Below are positions 37,044 to 50,424 of a DNA stretch of 64,000 nucleotides, piece by piece (positions within the stretch are counted from its first letter, which is position 1; each line of letters opens with the position of its first letter). This DNA is from Phascolomyces articulosus. Lineage: Eukaryota > Mucoromycota > Mucoromycetes > Mucorales > Lichtheimiaceae. The stretch covers positions 744,001 to 808,000 of the forward strand of contig JAIXMP010000016.1 of assembly GCA_025677815.1 (NCBI GenBank), in the 5' to 3' direction. The notes beneath the pieces were generated by a model. That model was not told the DNA's origin. It was given only the letters and a program-made list of their open reading frames with translations, and did no database searches. A program made the position numbers and the translations under genes.

Positions 37044-38740
37044 CTAGTATTTGGCGTACTCTTTTCCTACGGACACGACAGTTTCCCAATCCTCCACAGC
37101 CATCAGCTCTTCTGGATAAGAACAATCTTGAAATAACTTGACTAATATTGCAACTTCTTCTTTCACTAATGCTGGTTTGATATGATCATCCACATTATCA
37201 GACATTTCATCGTTTGTTGTCAAATTCTTCTTGACTGTCTGATCTGAAACTAATTCCATTATCAAATGATGAGATATTCAACTTGTCAATTATTAGTTCG
37301 CAGATTCCTTCCATCATAATTGACATTCGTATGTAATTCATAGTGGTCTCGTGCATTAGTGACAACAAGCTCAAGAGACATGACTAGTAGCGGTTGCACA
37401 ATGGTGTTCATCACTTGGTATCTTTAAACTTGCTTTTTGGTAAATCAAATAATGGTTAGCTGAAACTAATTTAGTAGCGTAGATTTCCATTCATCGCTTG
37501 TTCCATTGGCATGTTATTGCCTCCAACATCATCATAAGCTTATGTGATCGTAACAATCGTTTAGCCCATGCTTCAATCATTCCTCTTTGAAGCAGTTTTC
37601 CTTTTTCATAGTCCTTAGCATCACTTTTTCCTCCGGCCTTCTCCTCCACGCTTCAATAATTAGAACCATCGTTAGATGATATAAAAATAAAATCTACACG
37701 TTAGCGAGTTATGGTATTGCAGCTGATACGCACTTCTTCCGCAACTACCGAATAACATTTACTATGTTTTGTTATAAAATGGGGATGAAAATGAATGTCG
37801 TAGGTATATTTTTAGTATTAGATGTTATACTTGCTGTGCCACTATATAGACTTATATAAAGGCTATATTTTTGTAAAAATAAATCTTTAGCTTTTGATCT
37901 AGTGAATCACTCTTCTTGTCCTTTTTACTATTGTTGATTGTTATAAAGAAGTACTCGTGCTCCTTGATTGGAGTCGCTGCCAGACGACGCAAACACAGAA
38001 ACGACAGGAATAATTTATCGAATACAGAAGAATATAAATATTGATGCATCCACCCTTTATTCTTGTCAAGCAATTCTTTAGCAAGCCAAAGGTCGTTCAA
38101 GCTGCTGATCGCTGTGTGTAGATATCAAATGCTTTTTATTACAGTTGTGTCGGAATAGAGTCGACTCAAAAGGTCTTCAGTATCTTCAGCCGATTTGCAA
38201 CTAGCAAAGATCTTCAATGTCTGCCGCTCATCCAATGTAGCTGTTGCTTCCATATTCATCTTAAAATATTTTTGGATATATGATAACCAGTTATTGTATC
38301 GATTCGATAAACAGGTTTTAGTAAGATCCAGTGTTCCTCCTGTTTTAAACTTTTCGATCAACTCAATAACAAGTGCCTCCATGCCTTCATTTTCTGTGGT
38401 TATAATTGCTACCGCTAGTGTATTGTAATTCTGTAGCAGCTTTTGTTGCACCAAATTGTTCCATGTCTTTTAAAATTCTTTTTTGAATTAAATCTTTGAT
38501 AACATCATTTTCTTGAATATGGCACAAGGCCATCAGTCGCTTTTTTGTAACCACTTGTTTGTTCATATTGTCAAGATGGTCGGTAGATGCTTCTAATACT
38601 TGTTTGTACCGATTGAAAAAAAAGAATCATATCATTTGCAAGTGTAGTGATAGAGTATTGATTAAGTACAGTTTCGACAGGAGTAGCAATACTCCATTTC
38701 GATTCATCATTGGTGTTGATACTCTATTTTATTAATTGTA
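37044..38740 (-). pseudogene. Broken gene of unknown family
   Basis: Read on the minus strand from about 38740 downward, coding-like fragments follow in order: NDESKWSIATPVETVLNQYS at about 38.7 kb, an open piece at 38454-38125 (LIEKFKTGGTLDLTKTCLSN), an open piece at 38100-37852 (LAKELLDKNKGWMHQYLYSS), a helical piece at about 37660-37490 (GMIEAWAKRLLRSHKLMM, LEAITCQWNKR) and a last piece at 37265-37044. Stops and frame changes separate every piece. The pattern resembles a lineage-specific Mucoromycota family whose function I cannot name. Confidence 0.5.
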
Positions 38741-39229
38741 TTGCGGGCGATTCATCATGGTTAACAAAGAAAAGCTCTGGCGATCGACAATGAAGAAGTG
38801 TTCCGATGGTTGCTAAAGAAGCAGTGTTCTGGTGATTGTACAAAAAATGTTTTGGTGATTGAAATTAGCTTTTTGATGAGAATAGTCTTTTTTCAAAAAG
38901 CAGCACAGACCAGCTTTTTTCAAGTCCATTATTTATGCATCCGGATCTCCAACCTATGTCAAGAAAAGAGGGATAAAAAAATCTGCAAGAGTCTCTGTGC
39001 ATATATCCATAGACATAAAATGATTTTAGACAGATACTCTTATCATAAGTCCTCTGTTGTTAAAAAAAAATGACAATATAAACTATATTCATATATAGTG
39101 GTGAAAAATGCTGATATGATATGTTCCATTCTTTTGTTTTATATTACTTACCATAATAGAACAAATTTCCCAAAACGAGTGTATTTATAGTTGAACCATG
39201 ATATATACCCATTTAATAGGTTATTTTTT
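38741..39229. other. Intergenic spacer
   Basis: No gene supported; includes the 3' flank of the helical-protein gene on the minus strand. Confidence 0.45.
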
Positions 39230-41612
39230 TTATTTATTCATTTTAAGATAATCCTTATAGAATCGATCTGATATCTTTTTACGATCCTTTAATGCCTGCA
39301 TCATTTGATCTCGCACCAATACCAAATCGTTTCTATAAGTACTTTGCCATTGCATTAATGATGGTAAAAATGTCTTTTTAAACCAAAGAGGTCGGAAAAT
39401 AGAATCTTCGAGTAAACTTTTGGGTATCAATCCAGTTTCCTTGAATGACATCAATATAGTTTCCACTGTATTTTCTTGTTGTGTTGCTATACTACAACTG
39501 TTTTTATTACTCGTTTGAGCCGATACTGCTGTATTTTTACTTATACTATTACTGATACTGTAACGCTGAGGTGTAGTTGATGAAGTTTGTACTGGATGAT
39601 GTAATGATGTTGGATGGGTTCGTAGCGATTGATCCAGCTTTATAATATATATCCATCATTTAATTTTTATATTAGTAATGGTCCCAATGAATTAAGGTAT
39701 ATGTATATCCCCTATCACTTTATTTCATTTACCCCAAGTTCCATCAATCGAGTCTTGACCGAGGAAATGAATTGCTGAACAGGTAAATGCCTATTACCTT
39801 GTAACGCCTTTCCATGAATCTTTTTTTTTCGTATATAGTATATGTAAATCAATAAATATTTTTTATACCTCTTGCATTCAACCATCAGTTCCCATTTACC
39901 TGTAAAACCGCCGGTATTTCCTGCGTGACCAAAGATTCCAAAAATGCCAGAAATTGTTGACCCATTCGAGTGGTACTTATATGCGTTGAATTAGGATCAA
40001 TAAACATTTGCTATATATAATATCATGAAATTAAAAAAAGTAAGAATTTTACATTTTGCATATATCGTGATCTAATAGTAGGCATTTAATTTTCCCTTTA
40101 CCTGAAACCATTTCTGATATCTTAATCCCAACATTTCACTTGCATGAAGCAATAATAATTGAACCATAGTTAAGATAATAGAAAGACGTTCTTTGTCTCG
40201 GAACCCATTGGTAATCACATCCACTGCAGCATCATTCAGTTCTTCGAGAAGAGTTGCAGCATTAGCAATATCATACGTTTCTGCCAAATGTTGGCAAATC
40301 ATCATATGTAAACCAAACATAAACCGTAAATTGATACTGGATAGATTCTATTTAGAGATATGAATCTTCTGTTTTCATGAATTTTTTCTCATGTGCAATC
40401 AAAATATGAATAAAAGTACCATTTCAGATGAGAGCAGAATGGATGGATTGACCCATTCTGATAAGAGCCGTAATATAGGTCCATGAACCAGTAACGTTCT
40501 TTCTTCTATTTTTCATAATAAAACATACAACAACACTCATTTTCAATAACAAAAGTAAGGGTAATTGGATAATGCGCTATATTATAGAAATTGGATGGTC
40601 TTTCCTACCTTGCAATACTAATCGTTTCGCTTTCATATTATCCATATCCTGGTGTGACACAGCCAATAATCGATCAGTAATATGTGACTTTACCATACTA
40701 TTTCGTTCTTCATGAGAAAACACGCGTAATCGTTTTGGATCCCGCAGTACAGCCAATACATGTTTGAGATGATTACACAATGTTGCATCGTGAGTATTTT
40801 CGGAACTGTTAGTATCGTTGTCCCTGATAATCAAAATATATTATTACATTAAACTAACGGAAAGGAAAAAAAAAGAAAAGAGGTCATGATCCCCAGAAAT
40901 TGGGCAAAAGTTTTTAGAACATCGTACATGAAAACTTACAGCGACCATACCAAACACATCGATGAAATCTCCTTATCGATTAACGCATGTATAGCTTCCC
41001 ACCTTGATTCAGCAATCATTTCCTCAACGTAGTCTATATAGATGTGTAATTAGTGAGCAACATTTGTTTTATAATACTAAAAAAGTACCCCAACATCTAA
41101 TTATTCTTATTTTTTTTTGTACCTCGGTAAACATTTGTTGATATGGATAATAATTGTTCACATTGATCCTCTAACCATCGCAGTTCGGCTCGTATAACCA
41201 ATGTTCCGAGTGTCAAATAATTCGTGTGGCGCGTCAACGCATGATATATGAGTAAAGGGGAAGAAGATGATATAATTGTTGTTTTTCCTGTTAACAGCTG
41301 ATCCAGCCATATGTTCACAAAGTCTGTATTGGAAAACTGTAAACTACGTTTACTAATACATATTTGTTGTGCTAACTTGATCAGGTTGGTTGTTAAATTC
41401 CTTTTGCTATTTTTTGGATTTTGATTCGTAAGATCAACGAATGCATGAGCTAATGATGCTGTTGACGATTCTGTTTCTTCATTGCCATTGCTCGAGGTGG
41501 TTTGACATAATTTTCGTTTCTTTGTTTTATGTAATAATGATGACTGGTTAGGATCAATGTAAACCTTTCGCGTTGGAGGAATGGGAAAAGAGTCCATTGT
41601 TATACTGTACAT
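39230..41612 (-). CDS. Conserved-looking helical protein, faint FANCA-like features
   Basis: Eight exons (41123-41612, 40940-41033, 40609-40823, 40420-40505, 40102-40347, 39900-40010, 39733-39819, 39230-39637) sum to 578 residues in frame. The N-terminal 60 residues are Lys/Ser-rich with a basic patch (KTKKRKL) that could be a nuclear signal. The rest is predicted helical by eye, rich in Leu, with EMIAESRWEAIHALIDKEIS, GPILRLLSEWVNPSILLSSE and the C-terminal stretch SIFRPLWFKKTFLPSLMQW. That last segment and the helical layout loosely recall the N-terminal half of Fanconi anaemia group A proteins, but I cannot confirm it and other helical repeat families are possible. An alternative start is the ATG five codons downstream (41597). 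The gene is well supported, the family is not. Confidence 0.75.
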
Positions 41613-41965
41613 GGTTTTTTTTTTTTGGATTATACACCTAAAAAGGAATGCGGTCATCAAAAACAAACAATTCTTATTTTTAATTATGTACCGTTTAGTA
41701 ATAGATCCATTGTTTGTTGTTTTATTATATATTTGTGTGAGCAAGATAGTGGGTTATTGTTGTTACTGTTTGTATATAATATAAGTGTGTGAGTTTGCTG
41801 TGATATATATGGGGGAAGGAGGAGGGATTGTTATATTGAATGAGAGAATGAATATACATTTTTTTCCTGTGGTGATCATGGTATTTTTTTCTTACTGCTA
41901 CAACTATTGCTACTATTGCTACATTATCCTATTCGTACGTAAATATAAGAAAAAAATCCTATTTT
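41613..41965. other. Spacer between two tandem minus-strand genes
   Basis: AT-rich; serves as upstream region of the helical-protein gene and 3' flank of the Vip1-like gene. No gene seen. Confidence 0.5.
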
Positions 41966-43330
41966 TTAAGCAGCCGTAGCCTTGGCTGGCTCAGCTGGAG
42001 CAGCAGTATTAGTATTGGCAGTGGTCTGATGAATCAACTTGTCACCTTGAATCTTTTTAGCTTCATAGTGAACAGCAGCAATTTGAGCTAAAGTCTGTTG
42101 GGCAAAATCATGAACTTTTTGACCAGTTGGAGTTTGCAAAGCATTGACTGCGCGACTTTGAGCTGTTGTTGCTACATTGTTGACCTTTTCTTGAATCTTG
42201 AATTTTTCATTATATTCCATGGCCTTATCCCAAATACGATACTTTTCATCAAATGTCTTTACTATTTAAGAGTAGTTTTTTTTTTCGTCCCATTAGAATA
42301 GAGAATACAATAACACTCTATTCCATCTAACGCCACACATTCTTCAACCAAAAAAGAACTATACTAAGAAAATAAATTGTTTACCATTTGATTGAAGCGT
42401 TTGTAAATAACCAGTTAAACGAGAAGACAAGTTATACTTGGTATCGTATTCAAGACCCTTGGCAACAATATGATCTTGAAGTAAATAGCCATTTGCCAAG
42501 ATTTCAGCAGCAATGCGTGATTTTGGCTTTGTTTCTTGGGCATTTTCGGGTTGTGTTTCAGGTTCATCATTTCCGGAGACTGTGGACTCAAAATATGGGG
42601 CAGCAAGAATATGGCTATCATCAATCAAAGCTGTCAAAAAAAAAAACAATACTGATGAGTTATAGGATCATTCAAATTGTATGTTATTATCCAAAAATCC
42701 TGTCCATTTTATCCAGCAATCATGCAAAATGATTACTTACCATTGCTAAGTAAAGCAGCAGTCTTGGCAGCAGATTCTCTTTCAAAGTTAATCAAAGCAG
42801 TTTGATGTTCATCTTCCCTATTAAAACCATTTTTTGTTTCATTTTGGTTAACAAGTTCTTCTTTTTTTTTTTCGGAGGAGATGTATCAAGGAAGAAACAA
42901 GACCCCAACAAATGATCCGCGTGATGTCCCAGCGTGTTTTATTTTTTTTTGGGGGGTGTTTTCTCATCCTCTCACTCATATCAAAAATATAAGTTTTAAA
43001 AAGAAAAGAAACATACTTGACGAGTTCAAATTCTTTGATTTTACCGCAAAAGAGAAAGAATTCTTTGACTGAAAAAAAAAGATAAGAGTAAAGTTCAGGT
43101 ACCAAGAAAAAAAAATGGTGTCAAATAAAAGATAAGAGAAAAGAAGAAAGGGTGTCATATTTACCTGTCTTTTCGGACGATTGAGGTGAAATGTTCTTTA
43201 CAATAACATAGTTGGGAGAAGGTGTCTCGGGAATCTATTCATTTCATGATAAGTATTCTTATTTGTTTTGTTATATTTGGTTTGAATGAATGCCAAGTAA
43301 TAAACTTACAGAAATGGTCCAGTTCACCAT
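41966..43330 (-). CDS. Vip1-like RRM protein
   Basis: Six exons (43310-43330, 43165-43234, 43017-43068, 42741-42817, 42385-42630, 41966-42261) join to 253 residues. The N-terminal 80 residues form a single RNA-recognition motif: NYVIVKNISPQSSEKTVKEF, then FCGKIKEFELVK and HQTALINFERESAAKTALL-like residues. After it come an acidic linker (ETQPENAQETK) and a long helical region with SRIAAEILANGYLLQDHI and KAMEYNEKFKIQEKVNNVAT. This layout and size match the fission yeast Vip1 family, cytosolic proteins of poorly known role. The first exon is only seven codons, so the start depends on the splice at 43310; that exon supplies the first strand of the RRM (VNWTIS), which supports it. Confidence 0.83.
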
Positions 43331-44803
43331 GTTACTTTATTGAAAAAAAAAAGAGCGGGGAAGAAAAAGAGAAAAGAATTGGGTGTTTTTAAAGCAAGTG
43401 GCTGTTTTTATGCTTTTTTTTTTTTTTTTTTTGAGATTAACCTACTTTTTCATCCATTTTCGAACATTTTCTTGGATAATTTTTTCTTGTCCTTGGCAAT
43501 GATGGACATGTGAAAAACAAAAAATGCATATCTGAAACTTGTCACATCCAGAAGATATAAACATGTGGTGATGATGGATCTTATTATTGTTGCATTATTT
43601 TAAAAAAGTGCTCAGATAATAGAAACCCTGCTACTTATAAAAAACCTTCTACCTCGTTCTCATTTTGTTTTATGTGTTACTAATTGTGATTGATGGTCGT
43701 ACAACAGGGATTATTTTATTATTATTGTACATATATAAAAATTCTTATGACATACGATCTCAGCTATAAACTTTATCACCTTATTAAATCCAATCCATAT
43801 CCAAGATAGTTCCTCGGGCCGAATGAAACATGAGAATTTTGTTTTGAAGGATAGGATGCGAAAGGATGCGTAATAATCACGTTTCAGAAATCACTTATAT
43901 CTTTAATATTAGTTCAGATCAAATCTACTATAGAATACTGTTCAAATAAGACATGTGCTCTATCTGTTGTGTATGTGTGTATTTTCCTCATGGTTGTTGG
44001 TGTAAAATAGTATCATTGCATAATCATTCACGCCATTAAATAATGTAATTACTATTTATTGATTATTACCTAATATTATTTTAACTATTATTTTTTTCAT
44101 TGATAAGAGTTCTTTATTTATATACTATACTACTTCTTAAAGGTCATCGTCGATGAAGAAGAAGAGGTATATAAAAATTATTAAAGAAATGTCAAAAATA
44201 CACTAAATCGTAGTAAACATGGGGACTTTTCTTTTTTTGGTTACTACATTGTTTACTCTGAATATTACGTAAACATTTTGTTTAGCAATAGCCACTCCTT
44301 TTCTTTCGTAGTTAAGTCTCTTTCTCTATTCTATGTATATAAAATACTTTTGGCAGTGAATCATTGTTCTTAATTATTACCACTATTTTGCTATGACATG
44401 GTATTTACATCGTAGGTAACAGATAGTGGGTTTTCTGTATTTATATGTGCACTTTCGTGCTTGATGATATTTAATAGTTTACATCATAATAAACAATCAA
44501 CTGGAAGATTCATATGACATTTTATTGTTAGTTAAAAATTGAATTTTATTGCTACGTGGAAGAGCGTTCACAGGTTAGATCTTATACGTATCATATGAAA
44601 ACAATCACGTTTTTATCAATGAGATTAGAGAGATAACAACAGTACCGACTACCATTTTATTAATTTATTCCACTGTTCATAATCAAAATATAAGTCTTAT
44701 ACCATACCAACAACATGTTTTATTATGTTTATTTTGAAAAAACTATATCGACAGATATCTATATTAAATATTAATGCAACATTTAAATTGTATCCTGTTG
44801 TAT
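43331..44803. other. Intergenic AT-rich region
   Basis: Upstream region of the Vip1-like gene with a 19-base T run at about 43414-43432, then gene-poor DNA up to the F-box relic. Nothing coding is supported. Confidence 0.5.
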
Positions 44804-47040
44804 CTAATAAAAGGTATCCAATGCCAATGATCCACCGCGTTCTTTAAGAACTTTTTTTTACTGGATCCATTTGTTTATCATCCTCGTCATTCTTATTTTT
44901 GTCACCAGTATTATGATACCTTCGTTGTGGAGAGCGTCTACGTCACTGCAAAAGATGAAGATGCTTCAATGACTCGAAATTCGTGGTCAAGGTAAGCACA
45001 GTCTGAGGATCCATCTTACAAATAGTAAAGCTCTCCAGCACTCTCTTTCCTAGTACAAGTGTATTTTTTCCCGTTTTTCCACTCTTTACAGTATACAGTC
45101 GCTGTGATTGTGATTAATATTCATAAATCAAAAAAACACTTGACGCGTATAGCACGTATCTTCATGATGACTATATTATCATAATTTAACATTATTTTAC
45201 GACAACGAGAAGGTTCAAGGAGACTAGGACTATCACAAATATAAAGATGACGTTAGTCGAGGACACATTTCTGCAATGACATGTATTAAAGACGCATTAA
45301 CCTGGAGATACTGATGTCTACAGTATAAAGGATCCTCTTCGACAACCTTAATAGACTCCAAAGCCGGGCATTTCGAAAACAATCGAATCATGATTGGTGA
45401 TATGGGCTTATGATACATACTCCAACTTCTTGCACCAGCTGTAGTCCAGAGACATAATTCTCCTAATTTTGGAAAACCATGGGATGCAAGTTTATCGATA
45501 GTAGCAGGACCCACAATAGATCCATCAAAATTCAAGTATAAAAATTCCTAAAAATATCTAATGTATCTTGAAGATTTCAGTGAATTGATTAAATCGCTGA
45601 GGTAATTCATTAATCTCGCATTCTGAAAGAACAAAGCGCTTTAGACCTGTAGCCCTTGTTATTGTAGTAGATGCTGCTGCTGCTGATGACGACGTTGTTT
45701 CAGCGATGTCGATGGGTGTGATAGCAAGTTCCTTTTCTTCAATCTCACTAATTACCGTCTTATACATATCTCGCTCCTCTTGGGGTAATGATCAGGTTTG
45801 GGTTGAGGACACGAATGTATTGCTTCAGAAAGGCTATCGAAAATGACATTTCCAACAACAAAAGTAGACATGAATAAATGAATTAAATTGAGGCACGGAC
45901 TTAGCATCTGCGACAACGGTATATACTGACGATAGTCTCTATTGATTAGAAGTGAGGGATCATGATCCATAATATCAATTTTTAGATATGTAAGTGTCGG
46001 ATATATCATATTAAGTGTTGAATTGGACGATATCATCATTGGTATCTGGGAATCATACTGGAAGTCGATGGTCCAATACCAGCCGTGATGGTGGTGATTA
46101 TTTTTGAAATCTCGTGAAATATGACATGCGTCAGACCTCAGGAGCAGGCCGACACTATATATTGTTCTACAATATCCATACGGAAATGGTGACAATTTAA
46201 CATAGAAATGTTCTTCAAAGAAAGGGATGGCATGCATCTCACAGCCTTCCCGAGTTGCTGTAGATTAGTATTTGGTAAACTTTGATCTTTAAAGTCTGTT
46301 TTTTGTTCGCTTTTAAAATGTTAAAGATGGAAAAATTAGTGAATAAATATACATATGCTCAGTAATTATGTGGACTATTATAGTAATTATCAAGTTTTAC
46401 CATACGTAGTTTTTGAATGGGTCGATTTCCTTCCCATGAACCCAAGAAAAAAAAAATCGTATAATAACGTGGTATCCAGAGGACCTTGTAAAAAAAGGTT
46501 ATCGCGTTTCACCACGCAATAATGGAACCAAGGTTGGTTTATTCAAAGTTGGTATTCCTACAGACAATTTATTCCAGAAATACGGCCATTCTGTCATAAA
46601 ATTGAACCATTGTCGACATACAGCGATGCATCGCAATAAATAATCGACTTCAGATATCCAAAGATGATATACAAAATATCATATGTAAGTACACTGTAAA
46701 AACTTCCTTAGTTTTGTTGGGTAGCTTCTGTTAACAATTTTTTTTCTTTGTATAACTGGTAATAGAGCTGCGGATTATCTACTGCTGATATATTTTTGAG
46801 TCCCTGAATACAATTATGTAACGCTGAACGAAGATCGTTTTCCTGTTGGTATCGTAGTGTAGTAATAAGATAATTTTCTGTTGATTCTTCTTCAGATGCA
46901 TTCTCTTTGATGCTTATTTCTCTTGAAATGCTGCTCTTTGTTTGGTATTTATAATAACATCAACCTCACTGCTGTTAGAAGGCAATTTTGATAATGGCTG
47001 TTGTTGTTGTTGCTGTTGCTCATCTTATCGTCGTGTAGAA
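44804..47040 (-). pseudogene. Decayed F-box/LRR gene with polyglutamine N-terminus
   Basis: On the minus strand the order is: a polyglutamine stretch and PLSKLPSNSSEVDVIINTK at about 47.0 kb, a TPR-like stretch (ENDLRSALHNCIQGLKNISA), a broken F-box (YDILYIIFGYL, frame change, then LLRCIAVCRQWFNFMTEWPY) at about 46.7-46.55 kb, and LRR pieces at 46237-45752, 45767-45558 and 45535-45233. The C-terminal segment needs one base removed from an A run near 44.85 kb to read PVKKVLKERGGSLALDTF. Several frame changes separate the parts. Order and motifs match the relic at 17.9-19.7 kb most closely and the intact gene at 33.9-36.3 kb more distantly. Non-functional as read. Confidence 0.75.
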
Positions 47041-47243
47041 GAAAATGTCGATAATACTGTATTATGTGCTTTTTGAACAAGGGCATTAAAAAGTGTATAA
47101 TTGGTAATGAAAAAGACGAAAAAGAAAGTAAATATTGATGGCTCCTAATTTTAGTGGTAATAAATTTATAGCATGATTATTTGATACGAGCTGTGCGACA
47201 CATAATACCCCACTTCTAAATTGAAATTGGTTTAATATATTAG

Positions 47244-47274
<31 letters not shown>

Positions 47275-48030
47275 ATACGTAATAGGTTAGTCAAACACAC
47301 ATCATACTTTTATATCTTCTATTTAAAAGTTTTGGATCCACTACAATAGATAATAATGAAATAAGATAGACGAGGATAGATGAGTGTTATAAACACTATA
47401 GCAAAATAAACTTACATAATATATATTACGTACAATTAGCTTTATTATGCATTATGTCATCGGTCATTCGGTCAATGTGTGTCTCTTTTAATTGGGTCAT
47501 GTAAATTACTTGACTACTGTGTTGGTCACCTTTCAACAACAACTGTAATAGTGAGAATACCATATAATTTTTTAACATACTGAATATATATTTCATAATT
47601 TTACATAACATTTCTTCACGTTTCTTTTTAAGTGCGTAATACAATGTCTTGATATTCCTTTATTAATAATAGTATAGATATATGAGAAATCATGCGCATG
47701 ACTTGAAATCTACAATGAACAATAAAATTTTGTATTGATTTAAATCAAAAAAGTGGGTGAAGCCTTTCTAATTACTATATCTTCAAACAGAAGATAACAC
47801 CGTATTATTATTCTGGATAATGAATCATATGGACTACACTCATATTCGTAGTTCATTGATGGACAAAAATCATTGACAAACCACAAAAATATTATATAGA
47901 AGAAGGTTGAAAACCAGTATTATGGATTATGGACAATATAAATATATTTTATAAAGAAAGATATGCGTACTAAACTGCCACACAGGTAGAGATGGTCTTT
48001 TTTTTTGGAAAAAAAACATGATTTATTTTA
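47041..48030. other. Intergenic region with long T run
   Basis: AT-rich; contains a 28-base T run (47244-47271) and a short minus-strand ORF at 47426-47644 without recognisable motifs. No gene supported. Confidence 0.45.
47244..47271. repeat. Poly-T tract (28 bases)
   Basis: Longest uninterrupted homopolymer in the window. It sits close to the 5' end of the F-box relic. It could be a decayed retroposon tail or simple slippage. Confidence 0.8.
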
Positions 48031-49389
48031 TTAGACACGGAGGATGATTTTACCAACAGTACGATGAGATTCAATCTTTTTATGTGCTTGAACACCATCC
48101 TTTAAATCAAATATTTGATCCTCTCTCAAAACAGTCTTGATCTTCCCACTAGCGAGTAATGGAGCCACCTCCATTTCCAACACCTTCCATGATGGAATAA
48201 GAGTGATTTGATACGAGTGAGAACCAAATAATTTACGTGAAAGAAGGGTCATTCCAATTTTAGCAACATCCAATAATCCTTGTTTTTGGGCACCAAAATG
48301 AATACTGGGTCCTACAGCCGTGGAATAGACGCCCTTTTTTTTCAATAAACTAATGACTTGATAATAATAATCATCTCCACCAATACAATCGACAATCATG
48401 TCATAAGTTCTAGCTTCATCCTTGACTAAGGTATCCATGGCTTCTTTTGAGGTATAATCAATGACATCATCAGCACCTAGGCTACGTACAAGCTTTGCAT
48501 TTTTTCCACTACAAACACCAATCACTTGTGTATCAGGAATTGTTTTGGCATATTGAATAGCATAGGTACCCACACCTCCTGAAGCACCAATGACAAGGAT
48601 CTTTTTAGTACCCTCTTTTGGTAAATTATAGCTTGATCCTGCAATGGCTTGATATGCTGTCACCACTATAACAATGATAATCACATGGTTATTAAATTAA
48701 GTGGTACTACTTTATTTATGTAAAAAAAAAATACTTTGATTCTTGGGGAAAAAAAACTTACATGCTATACCAACACCCGCAGCTTCTTCAAACGATATGT
48801 TATCGGGTTTCTTAATGATTGCACCTCCATATAGATAGCTTCGTGAAGTCAAAATCTTTTATAAAATTGGATAACGCATGAGTTTTTTGAAACATGAAAG
48901 GATGGAGAGTAGATTGAATAAAGCAAAAATCCTTACGTATTCTGCGTAGGAGCCTATTAATATAATTTGAGATGAATATAAAAAGAAACGAAACTATAGA
49001 ATACTATCACTACTGAAAAATAATAAATTATCACAATATTTACCATTAGGACCAATTGGTTGAAGTAATGATCCATAAACAGCATCACCAATATTGAATT
49101 CTGTTACTTTGGCACCTTTATCGACAACAATACCAGAATAATCACTACCCATGATGCGAGGTGTCGAAAGGAAAGGAATTGGAAGGTTGCCTTGTCGGGC
49201 TTTTGCTTCTACTGGATTTACCCCGGCCGCTCTTACTTCAATCAAAATATCGTGAGGGCTTGTTACTTTGGGTGTTTTGACTTGATTATATTGTAATGAT
49301 TCTTCAGCAAGTCCAAGCTTGACGACTTGTAATGCATGCATCATTTCAGGAATAACATGATTGGTAGTTGTTGTCCCAGCGGCGCTCAT
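48031..49389 (-). CDS. MDR-superfamily NADPH quinone reductase-like protein
   Basis: Four exons (49044-49389, 48937-48953, 48762-48855, 48031-48665) give 363 residues. The GroES-like N-terminal domain reads EVRAAGVNPVEAKARQGNL and PRIMGSDYSGIVVDKGAKV. The nucleotide-binding motif GASGGVG is at residues 179-185, followed by VIGVCSGKNAKLVRSLGADD and VDCIGG. No catalytic-zinc cysteine set is evident, as in the quinone oxidoreductase/RTN4IP1 branch of the medium-chain dehydrogenases. Members reduce quinones or activated double bonds with NADPH, in cytosol or mitochondrion; no clear targeting peptide is seen. The second exon is only 17 bases and encodes GSYAEY across the junctions, a segment conserved in the family, which supports its use. 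Confidence 0.88.
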
Positions 49390-50424
49390 CTCTTTAAAAA
49401 AGTAAGGGAGAAAAAGGAAAAGGGGAAGGAAAGTACCGAGGTATGGAGTGAGTTTATTTATAATTGTGAAGAGACCTATTTTAATGACGTAGCAGAAATA
49501 GTTACTGTTTTTAAAATAACCAGGTTTAATATATATAAGACAGCATTTGTCTCGGTGGAAAAGAACAGATGCTTATGAGTCGACCCTCGAAATTTATTAC
49601 ACAAAAGTGTTGCAATTGTATTACCAGTAAACCTAAAAATCTCACCAATAAATAAATTCAATTACCTTTTCACCTGCAAAATTTATTTTTTCGTTTATTA
49701 ATGGTGAAATTTCCCTAAACCGTAATTTTTAAAAGAATGATATTCATGGAGAACTGTATCATATATAGACTTATTTACATTCATTCTACGTAACATTGGT
49801 CATATAAATATCATTTATCTTAGGTATAAATATACTGATTATTTTTCAAAAAAAACAGCGGGTTACCAAACACTTTCAGATTTAGCAAGTGTATAATTGG
49901 TTTCGTTTGTCACCATTTATTTTGATTCACTTAATATCAGTATGGAACGCTATTTCTATCGCAAAATATTTCCTGGATCTGGCCATACTCCATGTGCATC
50001 ACTTGTCCTTATTATTAAATTTAGGTTTACTTCAAAACCTTTAGCCAAAATATAATGCTCATATAATAATAGAAAAAAAAAATACGTGGCACTGTCTATT
50101 GTTGTTAATAAAGTCTGTTCCTCCATGATCAAATAACCGAACGTCAGATTAATTATATAAAAGAGAAAAAGATTGGCATGGTCCGTGCATTCGGAAGCCA
50201 TTCCAGAAAATGGGAACGGTTAAAAACAATGGGTTTTTATGATGATGTTTATGATAATAAAGAAACAATAGTGTAGTTTATTAAAAATATAAAATTATAA
50301 ATATGAAACAACGAAAGTATATAAAAAGGAAGGACCTGAAAAAAAAGACATTCCATTTTTTACGATAGTATATCATCTTTTATCAAGTATGTCTTTTTTT
50401 ATCATTTTCTTAATTGAATTGGGT
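49390..50424. other. Upstream of reductase, flank of the MULE
   Basis: AT-rich DNA without a supported gene; ends at the left terminal inverted repeat of the transposon. Confidence 0.5.

Noticed and set aside
47244..47271. Poly-T as the poly-A tail of a LINE or retrogene
   Set aside because: No reverse transcriptase, no intronless gene copy and no flanking target duplication beside it.
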